56,588 nucleotides of DNA, from the NCBI GenBank assembly GCA_904420085.1, contig CAJFUA010000040.1, positions 1 through 56,588 on the forward strand, written 5' to 3'. A model generated the notes under the pieces. That model saw nothing but the letters and a program-made list of their open reading frames with translations. It was not told the origin of the DNA and searched no databases. The DNA comes from an uncultured Eubacterium sp. Its GTDB lineage: Bacteria > Bacillota > Clostridia > Lachnospirales > Lachnospiraceae. Position numbers and translations under genes: made by a program. Each line of letters begins with the position of its first letter. Position 1 is the first letter of the stretch. Positions 17,621 through 25,532 of this stretch are shown piece after piece.

Positions 17621-18661
17621 TTAATATTCAAACTGACGATAGTAACGGCGGTACTTTAAGTTGTGTTTTGTATATGTCTCATAATAACTTGCCGTTCTGT
17701 CCGTAAGAAGTGCCGTTACAATCATCGGAGAAATAATTGGTCTGAATTCATTCTCAATTCCGTCTAATGCAAACTCTGCCAAATCAATTACCACGGCATC
17801 TTCATGACCAATTGTTTTCAAGAACCGTTCCACTCTTATATCCTGGGCACGATATTCATCCTCACCCTTAATTACAAATACGGGAACGCCCTTCTCTACC
17901 AATTCCAATGTACCGTGGAAAAACTGAGCGGATGTTACCGGACGGGTTCTTACCCACTGCATTTCCTCCAGAATGCACATTGCAAAAAGAATGGTTTCTC
18001 CCCACGCAGAACCGCTGCCGCAAAAGATACTGTATGGTGCATTGTAATATTTCTTTGCAATCTCATCTGCTCTGTCATCAAACTGAATTCGGATATCCAG
18101 AAGATTTTTAAAAATTCCTTTTAACCCATCGGCAAACTCCTGATATTTCGGGAAGTCTCCTTTGTTATAAAGAATTCGAAACGCCAAGATATCAAACAGC
18201 ACGTAAGAGTATTCGCACATACCTGTTGTTACATTTGCCTCAATTACCGTCTGGGCAATCTGTCCCAGTTTTCCTTCCTTCTTGGTAAACGCTACAACAT
18301 GTGCTCCTGCTTCCACCATCCACTGGGCAGCTTCCACAATCTCTACCGTATCTCCACTGGCACTGGCTGTGATAACCAGAGTATCTTTTGTAAGTTTTTT
18401 GGGATGAACCGTATTGGCATCTGCCGCATTCACTAATTCAACATCTATATCACTGTATTTCTTTATCTGATATTCGATGGGACCTAGTTCAAATTCCGTT
18501 CCGCCAATTCCTAAAAGAATGATGTTTTTAAATCCGTCTTTCCAAACTTTATCGGCTACAGCTTCCACTTCCTCACGCTGCGCATAAATTTTATCACCTT
18601 CTGCCAAATACTTTTCAGCGTCAAATTTTGGTAAAACAACCTTTTCTAAAATTTCCGACAT
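17621..18661 (-). CDS. SIS-domain sugar isomerase/deglycase, FrlB-like (paralogue 1)
   Basis: 346 residues from ATG 18659-18661 (MSEILEKVVLPKF), placed after GGAGGAAAGG. Two SIS domains (about 45-175 and 205-330): ASASGDTVEIVEAA binds the phosphosugar, and the C-terminal half carries LEEMQW and AQFFHGTLELVEKGVP. Glu233 and His249 have the 16-residue spacing of the catalytic Glu/His pair in GlmS isomerase and Amadori deglycases such as FrlB and FraB. The ending YTKHNLKYRRYYRQFEY also resembles FrlB. The likely reaction is cleavage of a 6-phosphorylated Amadori compound to hexose 6-phosphate and an amine such as lysine. It is first in the transcript with the PTS genes; a paralogue lies at 19961-21013. 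Confidence 0.85.
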   Translation of the reverse strand: MSEILEKVVLPKFDAEKYLAEGDKIYAQREEVEAVADKVWKDGFKNIILLGIGGTEFELGPIEYQIKKYSDIDVELVNAADANTVHPKKLTKDTLVITASASGDTVEIVEAAQWMVEAGAHVVAFTKKEGKLGQIAQTVIEANVTTGMCEYSYVLFDILAFRILYNKGDFPKYQEFADGLKGIFKNLLDIRIQFDDRADEIAKKYYNAPYSIFCGSGSAWGETILFAMCILEEMQWVRTRPVTSAQFFHGTLELVEKGVPVFVIKGEDEYRAQDIRVERFLKTIGHEDAVVIDLAEFALDGIENEFRPIISPMIVTALLTDRTASYYETYTKHNLKYRRYYRQFEY

Positions 18662-18728
18662 TTTCCTTTCCTCCATTTTACGACTATAAATTTTAACGAT
18701 GTAAAATATCGCTTTGAAAGTAGAACTT

Positions 18729-18762
18729 CATAAATACAGTGTGCACCCTGTGGTTCATTATG
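18729..18762 (-). promoter_or_regulatory. Operator-like dyad centred on GTGCAC in the SIS1-PTS leader
   Basis: An imperfect dyad (CATAA..ACAG-T-GTGCAC-C-CTGT..TTATG on the plus strand) about 20 bases downstream of the -10 box. The core GTGCAC, the adjacent TGGTTC and a TCCACTT block recur in the leader of the SIS2 gene. It could be a GntR/UTRA operator or an RNA structure. Confidence 0.45.
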
Positions 18763-18781
18763 TATTCCACTTGATATTTTT

Positions 18782-18809
18782 ATTATGCCAGTTTAAACAA
18801 TATATGCAA
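18782..18809 (-). promoter_or_regulatory. Promoter of the SIS1-PTS unit
   Basis: TTGCAT (18804-18809) and CATAAT (18782-18787) on the minus strand, 16 bases apart, the spacer ending in AACTGG. The same TTGCAT...AACTGG-YATAWT arrangement occurs in front of the second SIS gene. The whole 365-base gap 18662-19026 holds this promoter, a downstream dyad and the terminator of the epimerase gene. Confidence 0.55.
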
Positions 18810-18961
18810 GAATATTTTATATTTTTTTCATAATTTATTCATTTTTTTTGGTAATTTTAGAGCAAAAACGTTTTTATTCCAGTTTTATTCTTGTGGTTTT
18901 CTACGGATATCTCTACTTTTCCTAATAAAAAACATACATTTTGCACAATGCCATTACATAA

Positions 18962-19012
18962 CAAAAACTTCCGAATACCAGTTTTGTTTTACCTGATATT
19001 GGAAGTTTTTTC
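18962..19012 (-). terminator. Terminator of the SIS2-epimerase unit
   Basis: AAAACTTCC (18964-18972) pairs with GGAAGTTTT (19001-19009), with further pairing AATACCAG/CTGATATT inside, followed by TTTTTG on the minus strand. It lies 15 bases past the epimerase stop, so the SIS2-epimerase genes form a separate transcription unit from SIS1-PTS. Confidence 0.75.
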
Positions 19013-19026
19013 TTTTCTTATGCCAT

Positions 19027-19881
19027 CTATAAAGACGGGAGTGCTCTCTGTTTAAGATAAATTTCCATGGATTGTCTGTCTGCTTCAAAAGGTTTTGCAA
19101 AATATTTCCCATGAACACATTCTACCGACAAAATTCCTCTATAATTGTTTTGGGAAAAGTTTCGGATATCGTCTGACATATTCCTCGTTCCGTCGCCCCA
19201 TGCCAGATGGGTAATTTCTTTTTCCATGTCTACATCTACAAAATGCGCATGAATCACTTTATCGCCAAACAAATCAAAATAGGTCTGAATAAAATCTCCT
19301 GCTCTCGCCATAGCTCCCGTATCCAGACATACCTTCAATGCAGTGTTGTCCACCGCATCAATTAACTTTTTTAATTCCGAAGCACTGTTTGCAATCAGAG
19401 ACTCTTCCGGCTGAAGGGCTTCTATGGCTAAATTCATGTTTTTTGACTCCGCATATCCGGCAACTTTTTTTAGCATCTCCACACTTCTTTGAAAAGCTTC
19501 TTCCACCGGTTCATTGAAAAATGCCCATCCACTGGTAACTACCACCTGATTTGCCTGGATTCCGCAGGCCACGTCAATCGCATTCTGAAAATATCTCAAA
19601 ACCCTCTTTTGCATTTCCTTATCCTTTGCAGCCATGTTATTTGGTTTAGGATTGGTCTGTTCCGGACAGATTCCTATAACTTTTATGTCGTATTTTTCTT
19701 CTAATTTTTTTAACTTTTCTACACTTTCATAACCATGGTAATCCATAAAATAGTGCTGTGGCCCGGTCCAGATTTCTACAAATTTATATCCATTTTGTTT
19801 TGCACTCGAAAAAAAATCTTCAAGTTCGTAAAACCTGTGATGACAGTTCATTGCTGCCAATTCTAACGTTCCTGTTTTCAT
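19027..19881 (-). CDS. Sugar isomerase/epimerase of the FrlC type (xylose-isomerase-like TIM barrel)
   Basis: 284 residues. TIM-barrel AP-endonuclease-2 fold with metal-ligand candidates in IEALQPEES (Glu), VCLDTGAMA (Asp), VIHAHFVDVD (His) and ILSVECVHG (Glu). The start MKTGTLELAAMNCHH and the segment NGYKFVEIWTGPQHYF resemble FrlC, the fructoselysine 3-epimerase of E. coli (psicoselysine to fructoselysine), although identity cannot be measured here. It begins behind AGGAAATG and follows the SIS2 gene by about 80 bases, with a GC-rich hairpin between. Other ketose 3-epimerases (tagatose/psicose type) remain possible. Confidence 0.8.
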   Translation of the reverse strand: MKTGTLELAAMNCHHRFYELEDFFSSAKQNGYKFVEIWTGPQHYFMDYHGYESVEKLKKLEEKYDIKVIGICPEQTNPKPNNMAAKDKEMQKRVLRYFQNAIDVACGIQANQVVVTSGWAFFNEPVEEAFQRSVEMLKKVAGYAESKNMNLAIEALQPEESLIANSASELKKLIDAVDNTALKVCLDTGAMARAGDFIQTYFDLFGDKVIHAHFVDVDMEKEITHLAWGDGTRNMSDDIRNFSQNNYRGILSVECVHGKYFAKPFEADRQSMEIYLKQRALPSL

Positions 19882-19917
19882 TTCCTGTCCTCCATTTCGT
19901 CATAATTAGAAGGAGGA

Positions 19918-19934
19918 GCGGGAATAAGTCCCGC
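19918..19934 (-). other. GC-rich intercistronic hairpin between the SIS2 and epimerase genes
   Basis: GCGGGA (19918-19923) pairs with TCCCGC (19929-19934) around a 5-base loop. There is no T tract, so an mRNA-stability or processing role is more likely than termination. Confidence 0.45.
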
Positions 19935-19960
19935 CCCAAGAGTTTGGCAATATCTATATT

Positions 19961-21013
19961 TTAATACTCAAACTGACGATAATAACGCCGATAATTTAAG
20001 TTATGTTTCGTGTAAGTTTCATAATAACTTGCCATTCTGTCCGTCAAAAGTGCTGTCGTTATCATCGGAGAGTAAATTGGTCTGAATTCTTTATCTACTC
20101 CATCCAATGCAAACTCTGCTAAATCTATTACTACCATGTCTTCGTGTCCGATTTTTTTCAGGAAATTCTCAACCCTTGTATCCTGGGCACGGTATTCATC
20201 TTCACCTTTCACAACAAATACGGGAACACCTTTCTCTACCAGTTCCAAAGTTCCATGGAAGAACTGTGCAGACGTTACCGGACGGGTTCTTACCCACTGC
20301 ATTTCCTCTAAGATACACATTGCAAAAAGCAGTGTCTCTCCCCATGCCGAACCGCTTCCACAGAATATGGAATATGGAGCATTATAATATTTTTTTGCCG
20401 CTTCCTCTGCTCTTGCGTCAAACTGTACTCTGATATCATACAGATTCTGAAAAACACCTTTCAGTCCGTCTGCAAACTCTTTATATTTTGGAAAAGCTCC
20501 CTGATTATTCATAATTTTAAATGCTAGAAAATCAAACAATACATATGAAAATTCACAACCACCTGTTGTAACATCTGCCTCAATGACAATTTTTTGATTT
20601 TCTGTCAAAAATTTTCCTAACTTTCCTTCTTTCTTTGTAAATGCGACTATCTGGGCTCCTGTTTTAACGATCCATTCTGCCGCCTCCACGATTTCTACCG
20701 TATCACCACTGGCGCTGGCCGTTACTACAACCGTGTCTTTTGTTATATTTTTAGGATGAACCGTATTGGCATCTGCCGCATTATAGGAAGAAATATCAAT
20801 ATCACTATATTTTTTTACCTGATATTCTATCGGTGCCAATTCAAATTCCGTTCCACCGATACCAAGCAGCACGATGTTTTGAAATCCGTCTGCACAGACT
20901 TTGTCTGCTGCCGCCTCCACTTCTTCGCGTTTGCCATATACTATTTCTCCGTCTTTAAAATACTTCTCCTTGTTAAATTTCGGCAATACAACTTTTTCTG
21001 TTACTTCTGTCAT
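19961..21013 (-). CDS. SIS-domain sugar isomerase/deglycase, FrlB-like (paralogue 2)
   Basis: 350 residues from ATG 21011-21013 (MTEVTEKVVLPKFNKEKYF), behind AGAGAGGAA. It is clearly a duplicate of the SIS protein at 17621-18661: the same ASASGDTVEIVEAA loop, LEEMQW, AQFFHGTLELVEKGVP and a near-identical C-terminus. The Glu237/His253 pair keeps the 16-residue spacing. Differences cluster at 60-80 and 133-150, where substrate specificity could diverge. In Salmonella, GfrE and GfrF are two SIS deglycases in one mannose-family PTS operon, acting on glucoselysine- and fructoselysine-6-phosphate; a similar split is plausible here but inferred. Confidence 0.85.
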   Translation of the reverse strand: MTEVTEKVVLPKFNKEKYFKDGEIVYGKREEVEAAADKVCADGFQNIVLLGIGGTEFELAPIEYQVKKYSDIDISSYNAADANTVHPKNITKDTVVVTASASGDTVEIVEAAEWIVKTGAQIVAFTKKEGKLGKFLTENQKIVIEADVTTGGCEFSYVLFDFLAFKIMNNQGAFPKYKEFADGLKGVFQNLYDIRVQFDARAEEAAKKYYNAPYSIFCGSGSAWGETLLFAMCILEEMQWVRTRPVTSAQFFHGTLELVEKGVPVFVVKGEDEYRAQDTRVENFLKKIGHEDMVVIDLAEFALDGVDKEFRPIYSPMITTALLTDRMASYYETYTKHNLNYRRYYRQFEY

Positions 21014-21082
21014 TTTTTCCTCTCTTTCCATGACATTCCATTGTCATTAGTTTTCAATTTAATTTGTTTCATTTTTAGGTGA

Positions 21083-21118
21083 ATTCAAAGAGCCAACGTG
21101 CACTTTGGTTCTTTGAAT
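21083..21118 (-). promoter_or_regulatory. Near-perfect 36-nt operator dyad in the SIS2 leader
   Basis: ATTCAAAGAGCCAA (21083-21096) and TTGGTTCTTTGAAT (21105-21118) are complementary over 14 positions with one mismatch, around a GTGCAC core. The dyad lies about 20 bases downstream of the -10 box. Its core and flanking TGGTTC are shared with the SIS1-PTS leader. Confidence 0.6.
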
Positions 21119-21136
21119 AATCCACTTTACATTTTT

Positions 21137-21165
21137 AATATACCAGTTGTTTTTGCATAATGCAA
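21137..21165 (-). promoter_or_regulatory. Promoter of the SIS2-epimerase unit
   Basis: TTGCAT (21160-21165), 17 bases ending in AACTGG, TATATT (21137-21142), minus strand. It parallels the SIS1-PTS promoter in sequence, consistent with duplication of gene and promoter together. Confidence 0.55.
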
Positions 21166-21206
21166 GCCTTTTATGATTTTTTTCCTTACAAAACATTTTT
21201 TCTTAA

Positions 21207-21329
21207 TTACATTTTAGTAATAATCAATATAATTAATATGATTATTCCAATCACCAGAAAAATATGTTCTGCAATATACATAACGATTTCCATTCCGATT
21301 TTTGCTAATGTATTAAAAAACTTTTTCAT
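21207..21329 (-). CDS. Small single-pass membrane protein (40 residues)
   Basis: ATG 21327-21329 follows an excellent AGGAGG ribosome site located 24 bases after the MATE stop. The product MKKFFNTLAKIGMEIVMYIA... has a basic, amphipathic N-terminus and one long hydrophobic segment (about 22-38) rich in Ile and Leu, ending ITKM. A longer in-frame version from 21440 overlaps the MATE gene and has no ribosome site, so I reject it. It is probably co-transcribed with the MATE transporter; small peptides of this kind can bind and modulate transporters. Family not recognised. Confidence 0.6.
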   Translation of the reverse strand: MKKFFNTLAKIGMEIVMYIAEHIFLVIGIIILIILIITKM

Positions 21330-21352
21330 AATTTTACCTCCTAACCTTCTTA

Positions 21353-22696
21353 TTATTCTGTCAGATTTCTGCACCATTTTTTTCTCCGATAAAAATAAGT
21401 TGCAACCAGAATCTTTATGATATAAGTCGCCTCCGTACACAGATAAACAATCTGTATCGGCCAGTCTGTTCCGTAAGAAACAATGGTACTCATCAACAAC
21501 GGACCGTAAATCATAAACAATCCGTCAATCAGCAGAACTGCTTTGACGTCTCCTCCTGCTCTGATGATGTAATAGATGGTTTCGCTGTATCCCTGGGTCC
21601 AGCCAAACATAGCTTTCATAATCAGCAGAGTTGTTGCCATGGTAAATACACTTCCCGTCAATGAGAAAAACCTTGGCAGAACTCCGGATAATGCACAAAT
21701 CAGAACGGTGGCCGTAATACTTGTGGTCAGGCATATGGCAATCAGCCTCTTTGATGTATTCCAAGCTTTTTTCATATCTCCTGTTCCAAGTATCTTTCCT
21801 ATGACAATTCCGGATGCTACGGAACAACCATAAAAAGCGACGTTTAACAAATCAAATACATTATCTACAACTGTAATGGCCGGTATATAGGTTTCACTTA
21901 CGTGACAGTAATTTCGAAATACCAGACTCAGTGCAATAGCCCATAACCCTTCATTGAACATTAATGGTATAGTCTTTTTCATAATTTCCAGTTTCTTTGT
22001 CAGATTTAACCTGACACTGCTGGTTTTAAAAATTTCCTTTCCATGATGAAAAATCATCAGAATCGAAAATAAAACAAAAAATTCAATATATCTGGATATG
22101 GCAGTGGCAAGCGCCGCTCCCTCTACTTCCAGTCTTGGCATGCCAAATTTTCCATAAATCAACATATAATTCAGTATCACATTCAGTCCCACAGAAACAA
22201 TACTCATAATGCCCGGAATGTTCTGCTTTTTAAATACCCGGAAATACACTGCCAGCATCTGACTCAGTGCCATCGGAATGTAAGACCATACCACGATTCT
22301 GATATAATCCGTTCCTAAATTTAGTATTTCTGTTCCCTTAACAAAGATATGTATAAAAAATTGTGGAAACAGAACAATGGCAAGAACAAACACCCCAGCA
22401 ATGGTGATACATACCTGCAATCCAAATTTCAGTGTGTTTTTTGCCAGTTTTATTTTGCCTGCGCCGTAATACTGGCTCATAAACATCATAATCCCACTGG
22501 AAATTCCAAAGATAAATAATGCGTAAATCGAATATGTTTTATTCGCTACCGTTACGGCACTGATGGCCTTATCTGATATTTTTCCTACCATAATTGTGTC
22601 ACAAATGTTTAAGATAGTTCCTGATAATTGTTGCAGCATGATAGGAAGTGCCAGAACAAAAAACTGTTTCAGGAATACCTTTTTGCCGGATGGCAT
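21353..22696 (-). CDS. MATE-family efflux transporter
   Basis: 447 residues with about twelve hydrophobic segments in two homologous halves. The N-terminal helix FFVLALPIMLQQLSGTILN and the following DTIMVGKISDKAISAVTVAN are typical of MATE proteins, as is the related second-half segment around 240-300. It exports cationic drugs or metabolites using an ion gradient; the ion and substrate cannot be read. It is preceded by a clear promoter and followed by a 40-residue membrane protein. Confidence 0.92.
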   Translation of the reverse strand: MPSGKKVFLKQFFVLALPIMLQQLSGTILNICDTIMVGKISDKAISAVTVANKTYSIYALFIFGISSGIMMFMSQYYGAGKIKLAKNTLKFGLQVCITIAGVFVLAIVLFPQFFIHIFVKGTEILNLGTDYIRIVVWSYIPMALSQMLAVYFRVFKKQNIPGIMSIVSVGLNVILNYMLIYGKFGMPRLEVEGAALATAISRYIEFFVLFSILMIFHHGKEIFKTSSVRLNLTKKLEIMKKTIPLMFNEGLWAIALSLVFRNYCHVSETYIPAITVVDNVFDLLNVAFYGCSVASGIVIGKILGTGDMKKAWNTSKRLIAICLTTSITATVLICALSGVLPRFFSLTGSVFTMATTLLIMKAMFGWTQGYSETIYYIIRAGGDVKAVLLIDGLFMIYGPLLMSTIVSYGTDWPIQIVYLCTEATYIIKILVATYFYRRKKWCRNLTE

Positions 22697-22753
22697 AATT
22701 TCACCTACTTTCTTTCTGTTTTTGGTTTTGTTTAGTAACCAATTATTGATATT

Positions 22754-22782
22754 ATTATACCAGTTGTGTTATACTATTTCAA
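22754..22782 (-). promoter_or_regulatory. Promoter of the MATE gene
   Basis: TTGAAA (22777-22782), 17 bases, TATAAT (22754-22759) on the minus strand, ending about 58 bases before the ATG. Confidence 0.65.
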
Positions 22783-22888
22783 GTAAGAAGTTTTTATATT
22801 TCTGCACTTCACTTTTATTATCAGGATTATGTTAGACAATCTACAAAAAATGCAACAGTAAATTTTTAAAAAATTCAGGAGGGATTCA

Positions 22889-23650
22889 ATGAAAGTATTT
22901 GCAAGCGATTTTGACAATACGCTGTTTTTTCACGATAAGGATAAAGGATACATACGAAAAGAAGATATTGAAAAAATAGAATCTTTTCAGTCCAAAGGAA
23001 ATCTGTTTGGTCTGTGTACCGGCAGGGCTCTTTTCGACGTGTTTTTTGATGCCAAAAATATCATAGATTTTGATTTTTATATTCTTGTGTCGGGTGCTCT
23101 TATTTTAGATAAGCATTACCATATACTGCATAAAGCAGTCATTCCCTTTCCTGTCATACGGGATATGTATTGGCATTTTAAAACCAAATATCATTACAGT
23201 CCTCTTTTTGTAACTGAGGATAATTTTTGCTGTATTCAAAAGAAAATATTTGATGTGGAAACAAAGATTTATCAGTCCATTGACGAAATGTCTCATCTGG
23301 AATTTATTGGAATTTCTTATGTGCTGGACAGTCTGGAAGCATCTGCAGCCGTCTGTCGGGAATTGAACGAAGTTTTCGGACACACTATGACAGGATATCA
23401 GAATTCCACCAGTGTAGATATCGTTTTCAAAGGAAACTCCAAAGGAACGGGTATTGATTTTATTAAAAATCATTTAAAAACCAACAAAATCTACGGTATC
23501 GGCGACTCTTATAACGATCTTCCAATGCTGCGTACCGTGGACGTGGCTTTTACCTTTCCTTCCGCACCCCGGCCGGTCAGGGAACAGACAGATTATCTGG
23601 TAGACGGCATTGCACAGGCTCTTGACATAATAACAGAACAGAAGGATTGA
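22889..23650 (+). CDS. HAD-IIB (Cof-type) phosphatase
   Basis: 253 residues. Motif I is ASDFDNTLF near 5-13, motif II threonine/serine around VSGALI (about 68-73), the conserved lysine is in FKGNSKGTG (about 183-191), and motif IV is YGIGDSYNDLPML near 204-216. The cap lies between about 85 and 175. Cof-type enzymes dephosphorylate sugar phosphates, nucleotides or flavin/thiamine precursors, usually with broad specificity. It starts behind AGGAGGG and is the only gene on the plus strand between 12 and 52 kb, convergent with the AI-2E family gene. Confidence 0.92.
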   Translation: MKVFASDFDNTLFFHDKDKGYIRKEDIEKIESFQSKGNLFGLCTGRALFDVFFDAKNIIDFDFYILVSGALILDKHYHILHKAVIPFPVIRDMYWHFKTKYHYSPLFVTEDNFCCIQKKIFDVETKIYQSIDEMSHLEFIGISYVLDSLEASAAVCRELNEVFGHTMTGYQNSTSVDIVFKGNSKGTGIDFIKNHLKTNKIYGIGDSYNDLPMLRTVDVAFTFPSAPRPVREQTDYLVDGIAQALDIITEQKD

Positions 23651-23662
23651 CCTTCTGTTCTG
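23634..23662. terminator. Hairpin between convergent HAD and AI-2E-family genes
   Basis: Perfect 12-bp stem (CAGAACAGAAGG 23634-23645 with its complement 23651-23662) and a 5-base loop that contains the HAD stop codon. T tracts are short on both sides, so termination efficiency is uncertain. Confidence 0.6.
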
Positions 23663-23683
23663 CTGTTCATTCTCAATATGAAA

Positions 23684-24862
23684 TTATTTATCTGCCTGAT
23701 TTATTTTCTGCTTATTTTCATTCTGTTTCTGCTTTTCTCTTTTTCTTACTCCTTCTCCTGCAATCTTATAGATTGTGGCGAACACCGGTACACCCACCAG
23801 CATACCCAGAATTCCAAATGTACTTCCGCCGATGGTAACTGCAGCCAACACCCAGATTCCCGGAAGTCCCAGAGAAGATCCCATAATTTTAGGATAAATC
23901 AGATTTCCTTCTATCACCTGAACGACCACAATGATAATAATAAATATCAGTGCCTGAATGGGCGAGACGGTAAGCATCATAAACGCACCGATGGCTGTAC
24001 CCACATAAGCTCCTACCACCGGTATCAATGCCGTAAATCCTATCAGCGTGGAAATCATCGCCACATACGGCATTCTGCATATCAGCATGATTGCTGCACA
24101 CATAACACCGATAATGACGGCATCTAACAGTTTCCCCACAATATAATTATGAAAACAATCATCCATTACCTGCAGATAACCTGTTGCTTTTTCTGTGATT
24201 TTTTCTCCCAGCACGGCATTGGAAACTCTTTTTACCTGCGACAGCAGTTTTTCCTTACCTGTCAAAATATAAAAGGAAAATATCACTCCCATAACAACAG
24301 TAATTACCACAGACGCCACAGAACTGGCCACGTTTGCCACAGCATTGACTGCACCACCTACACTGGCAAATAAAAAGTTACCTACTTTTTCTATATATGC
24401 CGTCCAATTCAAATCCTGTAACATCTTTAAAGTATTTTCCGGAATCAGTTTTTGAACTGTATCATTTTTTAAAGCATCGTTGATAAGCGGTGGCAATTGT
24501 TCTGTAAAGGTTGTAATACACTTAATCAATTCCGGGATAATCATATAAATCATCAGAGCCACAAATCCGAGTGTAATCAGCACAGACAAAACCATGCAGA
24601 TATTCCGTTGATATTGATTCATATTCCCTTTCGTTCCATGACGAAATAATGATTTCTCCAGAAAATCCATCAGAAGATTCATCATATATGCCACACATAT
24701 ACCCACAATAAGGGGAATTACACTATGCAGTACTATTCCTGCCATCCTCATTACAACATTCCAGTATGTGGTACACAAAAATAAAATAAATAATGTTACT
24801 CCTATTTTAAAACACTGGCTCCAATCTATTTTCATAAATTTATCTGACTCCTTCTTCACCAT
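23684..24862 (-). CDS. AI-2E family (PerM-like) transporter
   Basis: 392 residues with about eight membrane helices arranged as in the family: two N-terminal pairs, a soluble stretch (about 110-170, with ELIKCITTFTEQLPPLINDA) and a C-terminal cluster with FIIIIVVVQVIEGNLIYPKI and a GLPGIWVLAAVTIGG motif. Members export varied small molecules (autoinducer-2 in TqsA, Na+/H+ antiport in others), so no substrate is claimed. The C-terminus is a lysine-rich cytoplasmic tail. A second possible start is ATG at 24835 (MKIDWSQCFKIG), which has AAGGAG but wide spacing. Confidence 0.9.
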   Translation of the reverse strand: MVKKESDKFMKIDWSQCFKIGVTLFILFLCTTYWNVVMRMAGIVLHSVIPLIVGICVAYMMNLLMDFLEKSLFRHGTKGNMNQYQRNICMVLSVLITLGFVALMIYMIIPELIKCITTFTEQLPPLINDALKNDTVQKLIPENTLKMLQDLNWTAYIEKVGNFLFASVGGAVNAVANVASSVASVVITVVMGVIFSFYILTGKEKLLSQVKRVSNAVLGEKITEKATGYLQVMDDCFHNYIVGKLLDAVIIGVMCAAIMLICRMPYVAMISTLIGFTALIPVVGAYVGTAIGAFMMLTVSPIQALIFIIIIVVVQVIEGNLIYPKIMGSSLGLPGIWVLAAVTIGGSTFGILGMLVGVPVFATIYKIAGEGVRKREKQKQNENKQKINQADK

Positions 24863-24930
24863 GACATCCCGCCTGCATGTTCGTTAATTTTTACATTTAT
24901 GCATAATTGCTGTTTTTTATTTTTATTCTC

Positions 24931-25056
24931 TTAATTTGATATGTCTTTTTCAAACATTTTCATATTATCATGCCGGATTTTTTCGGTCAAGTTATAAATC
25001 TCCAATGGATCATTGGACTCCAGGGACAGTTCCATATCTCCTCGGCGTGGTTCCAT
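24931..25056 (-). CDS. Possible 41-residue ORF or gene remnant upstream of the AI-2E-family gene
   Basis: The minus-strand frame from ATG 25054-25056 encodes MEPRRGDMELSLESNDPLEI followed by YNLTEKIRHDNMKMFEKDIS and a stop at 24931. Composition looks protein-like (charged, amphipathic) compared with its AT-rich surroundings. An internal ATG at 25033-25035 has GAGGAG very close to it. The upstream frame is closed by TGA. No family recognised; it may be the tail of a decayed gene. Confidence 0.25.
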   Translation of the reverse strand: MEPRRGDMELSLESNDPLEIYNLTEKIRHDNMKMFEKDISN

Positions 25057-25397
25057 ACTTTCTCAGAACCGTTTACATACAAAAGAGTGTTTACTCTCAT
25101 CCCTCCATAAAATATTTTTACTTTACATATAAAAAGTATGATTCTTGAAATTTTCCAATGTAATTTTAGCATTTTATTTTATCTTAGCATATACAATTAC
25201 ATATATTTGTTTCTGGTTTGAGAAAATATATATGTAATTTATTCTCACTTACCATGAATTTCAAAAAATTTTACATATGCATCCAACCAATTCAAAAAGA
25301 AATACATGTAACACCTCCCCACGCACCATGAATCCCAAAAAATTGAAACTCAGTAACTTAACAGAGAGATAAACAAAAAACACTTTTTTACATTTCC

Positions 25398-25450
25398 CAA
25401 AAAAAACAGCCCTATAAATATCTGTTGTCCAAATATCTATAAGGCTGTTT
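25398..25450 (-). terminator. Terminator of the NCS2 permease gene
   Basis: AAACAGCC...ATAAATATCT (25404 onward) pairs with AGATATTTAT...GGCTGTTT (to 25450), giving a long nearly perfect stem, followed on the minus strand by eight T. Confidence 0.9.
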
Positions 25451-25532
25451 CTATAATTCTATAAATTTATGTTTCTATAAATCTACAAATCTATAAATCT
25501 ACACTTCTATAAATTCCTCTGTAAATTTCTTA

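Larger units (their letters stand above)
24863..25532. other. 670-base intergenic region, AT-rich, repeat-bearing
   Basis: No convincing full gene. It holds a 41-codon frame (24931-25056), a 10-bp inverted repeat ATTACATATA/TATATGTAAT (25196-25205 and 25229-25238), two copies of a 25-base sequence differing at a few positions (25246-25270 and 25320-25344, core ACCATGAAT), the NCS2 terminator (25398-25450), and a low-complexity run of TCTATAAATCTACA-like units (about 25450-25515). It may be decayed mobile or duplicated DNA. Confidence 0.6.

Noticed and set aside
21330-21440. 77-residue version of the small membrane protein
   Set aside because: The added N-terminus is an out-of-frame reading of the MATE gene and lacks a ribosome site; AGGAGG sits in front of the internal ATG.
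25060-25085. Catabolite-response (cre) site
   Set aside because: The sequence TGTAAACGGTTCTG has at least two mismatches to the cre consensus and is not next to a recognisable promoter.
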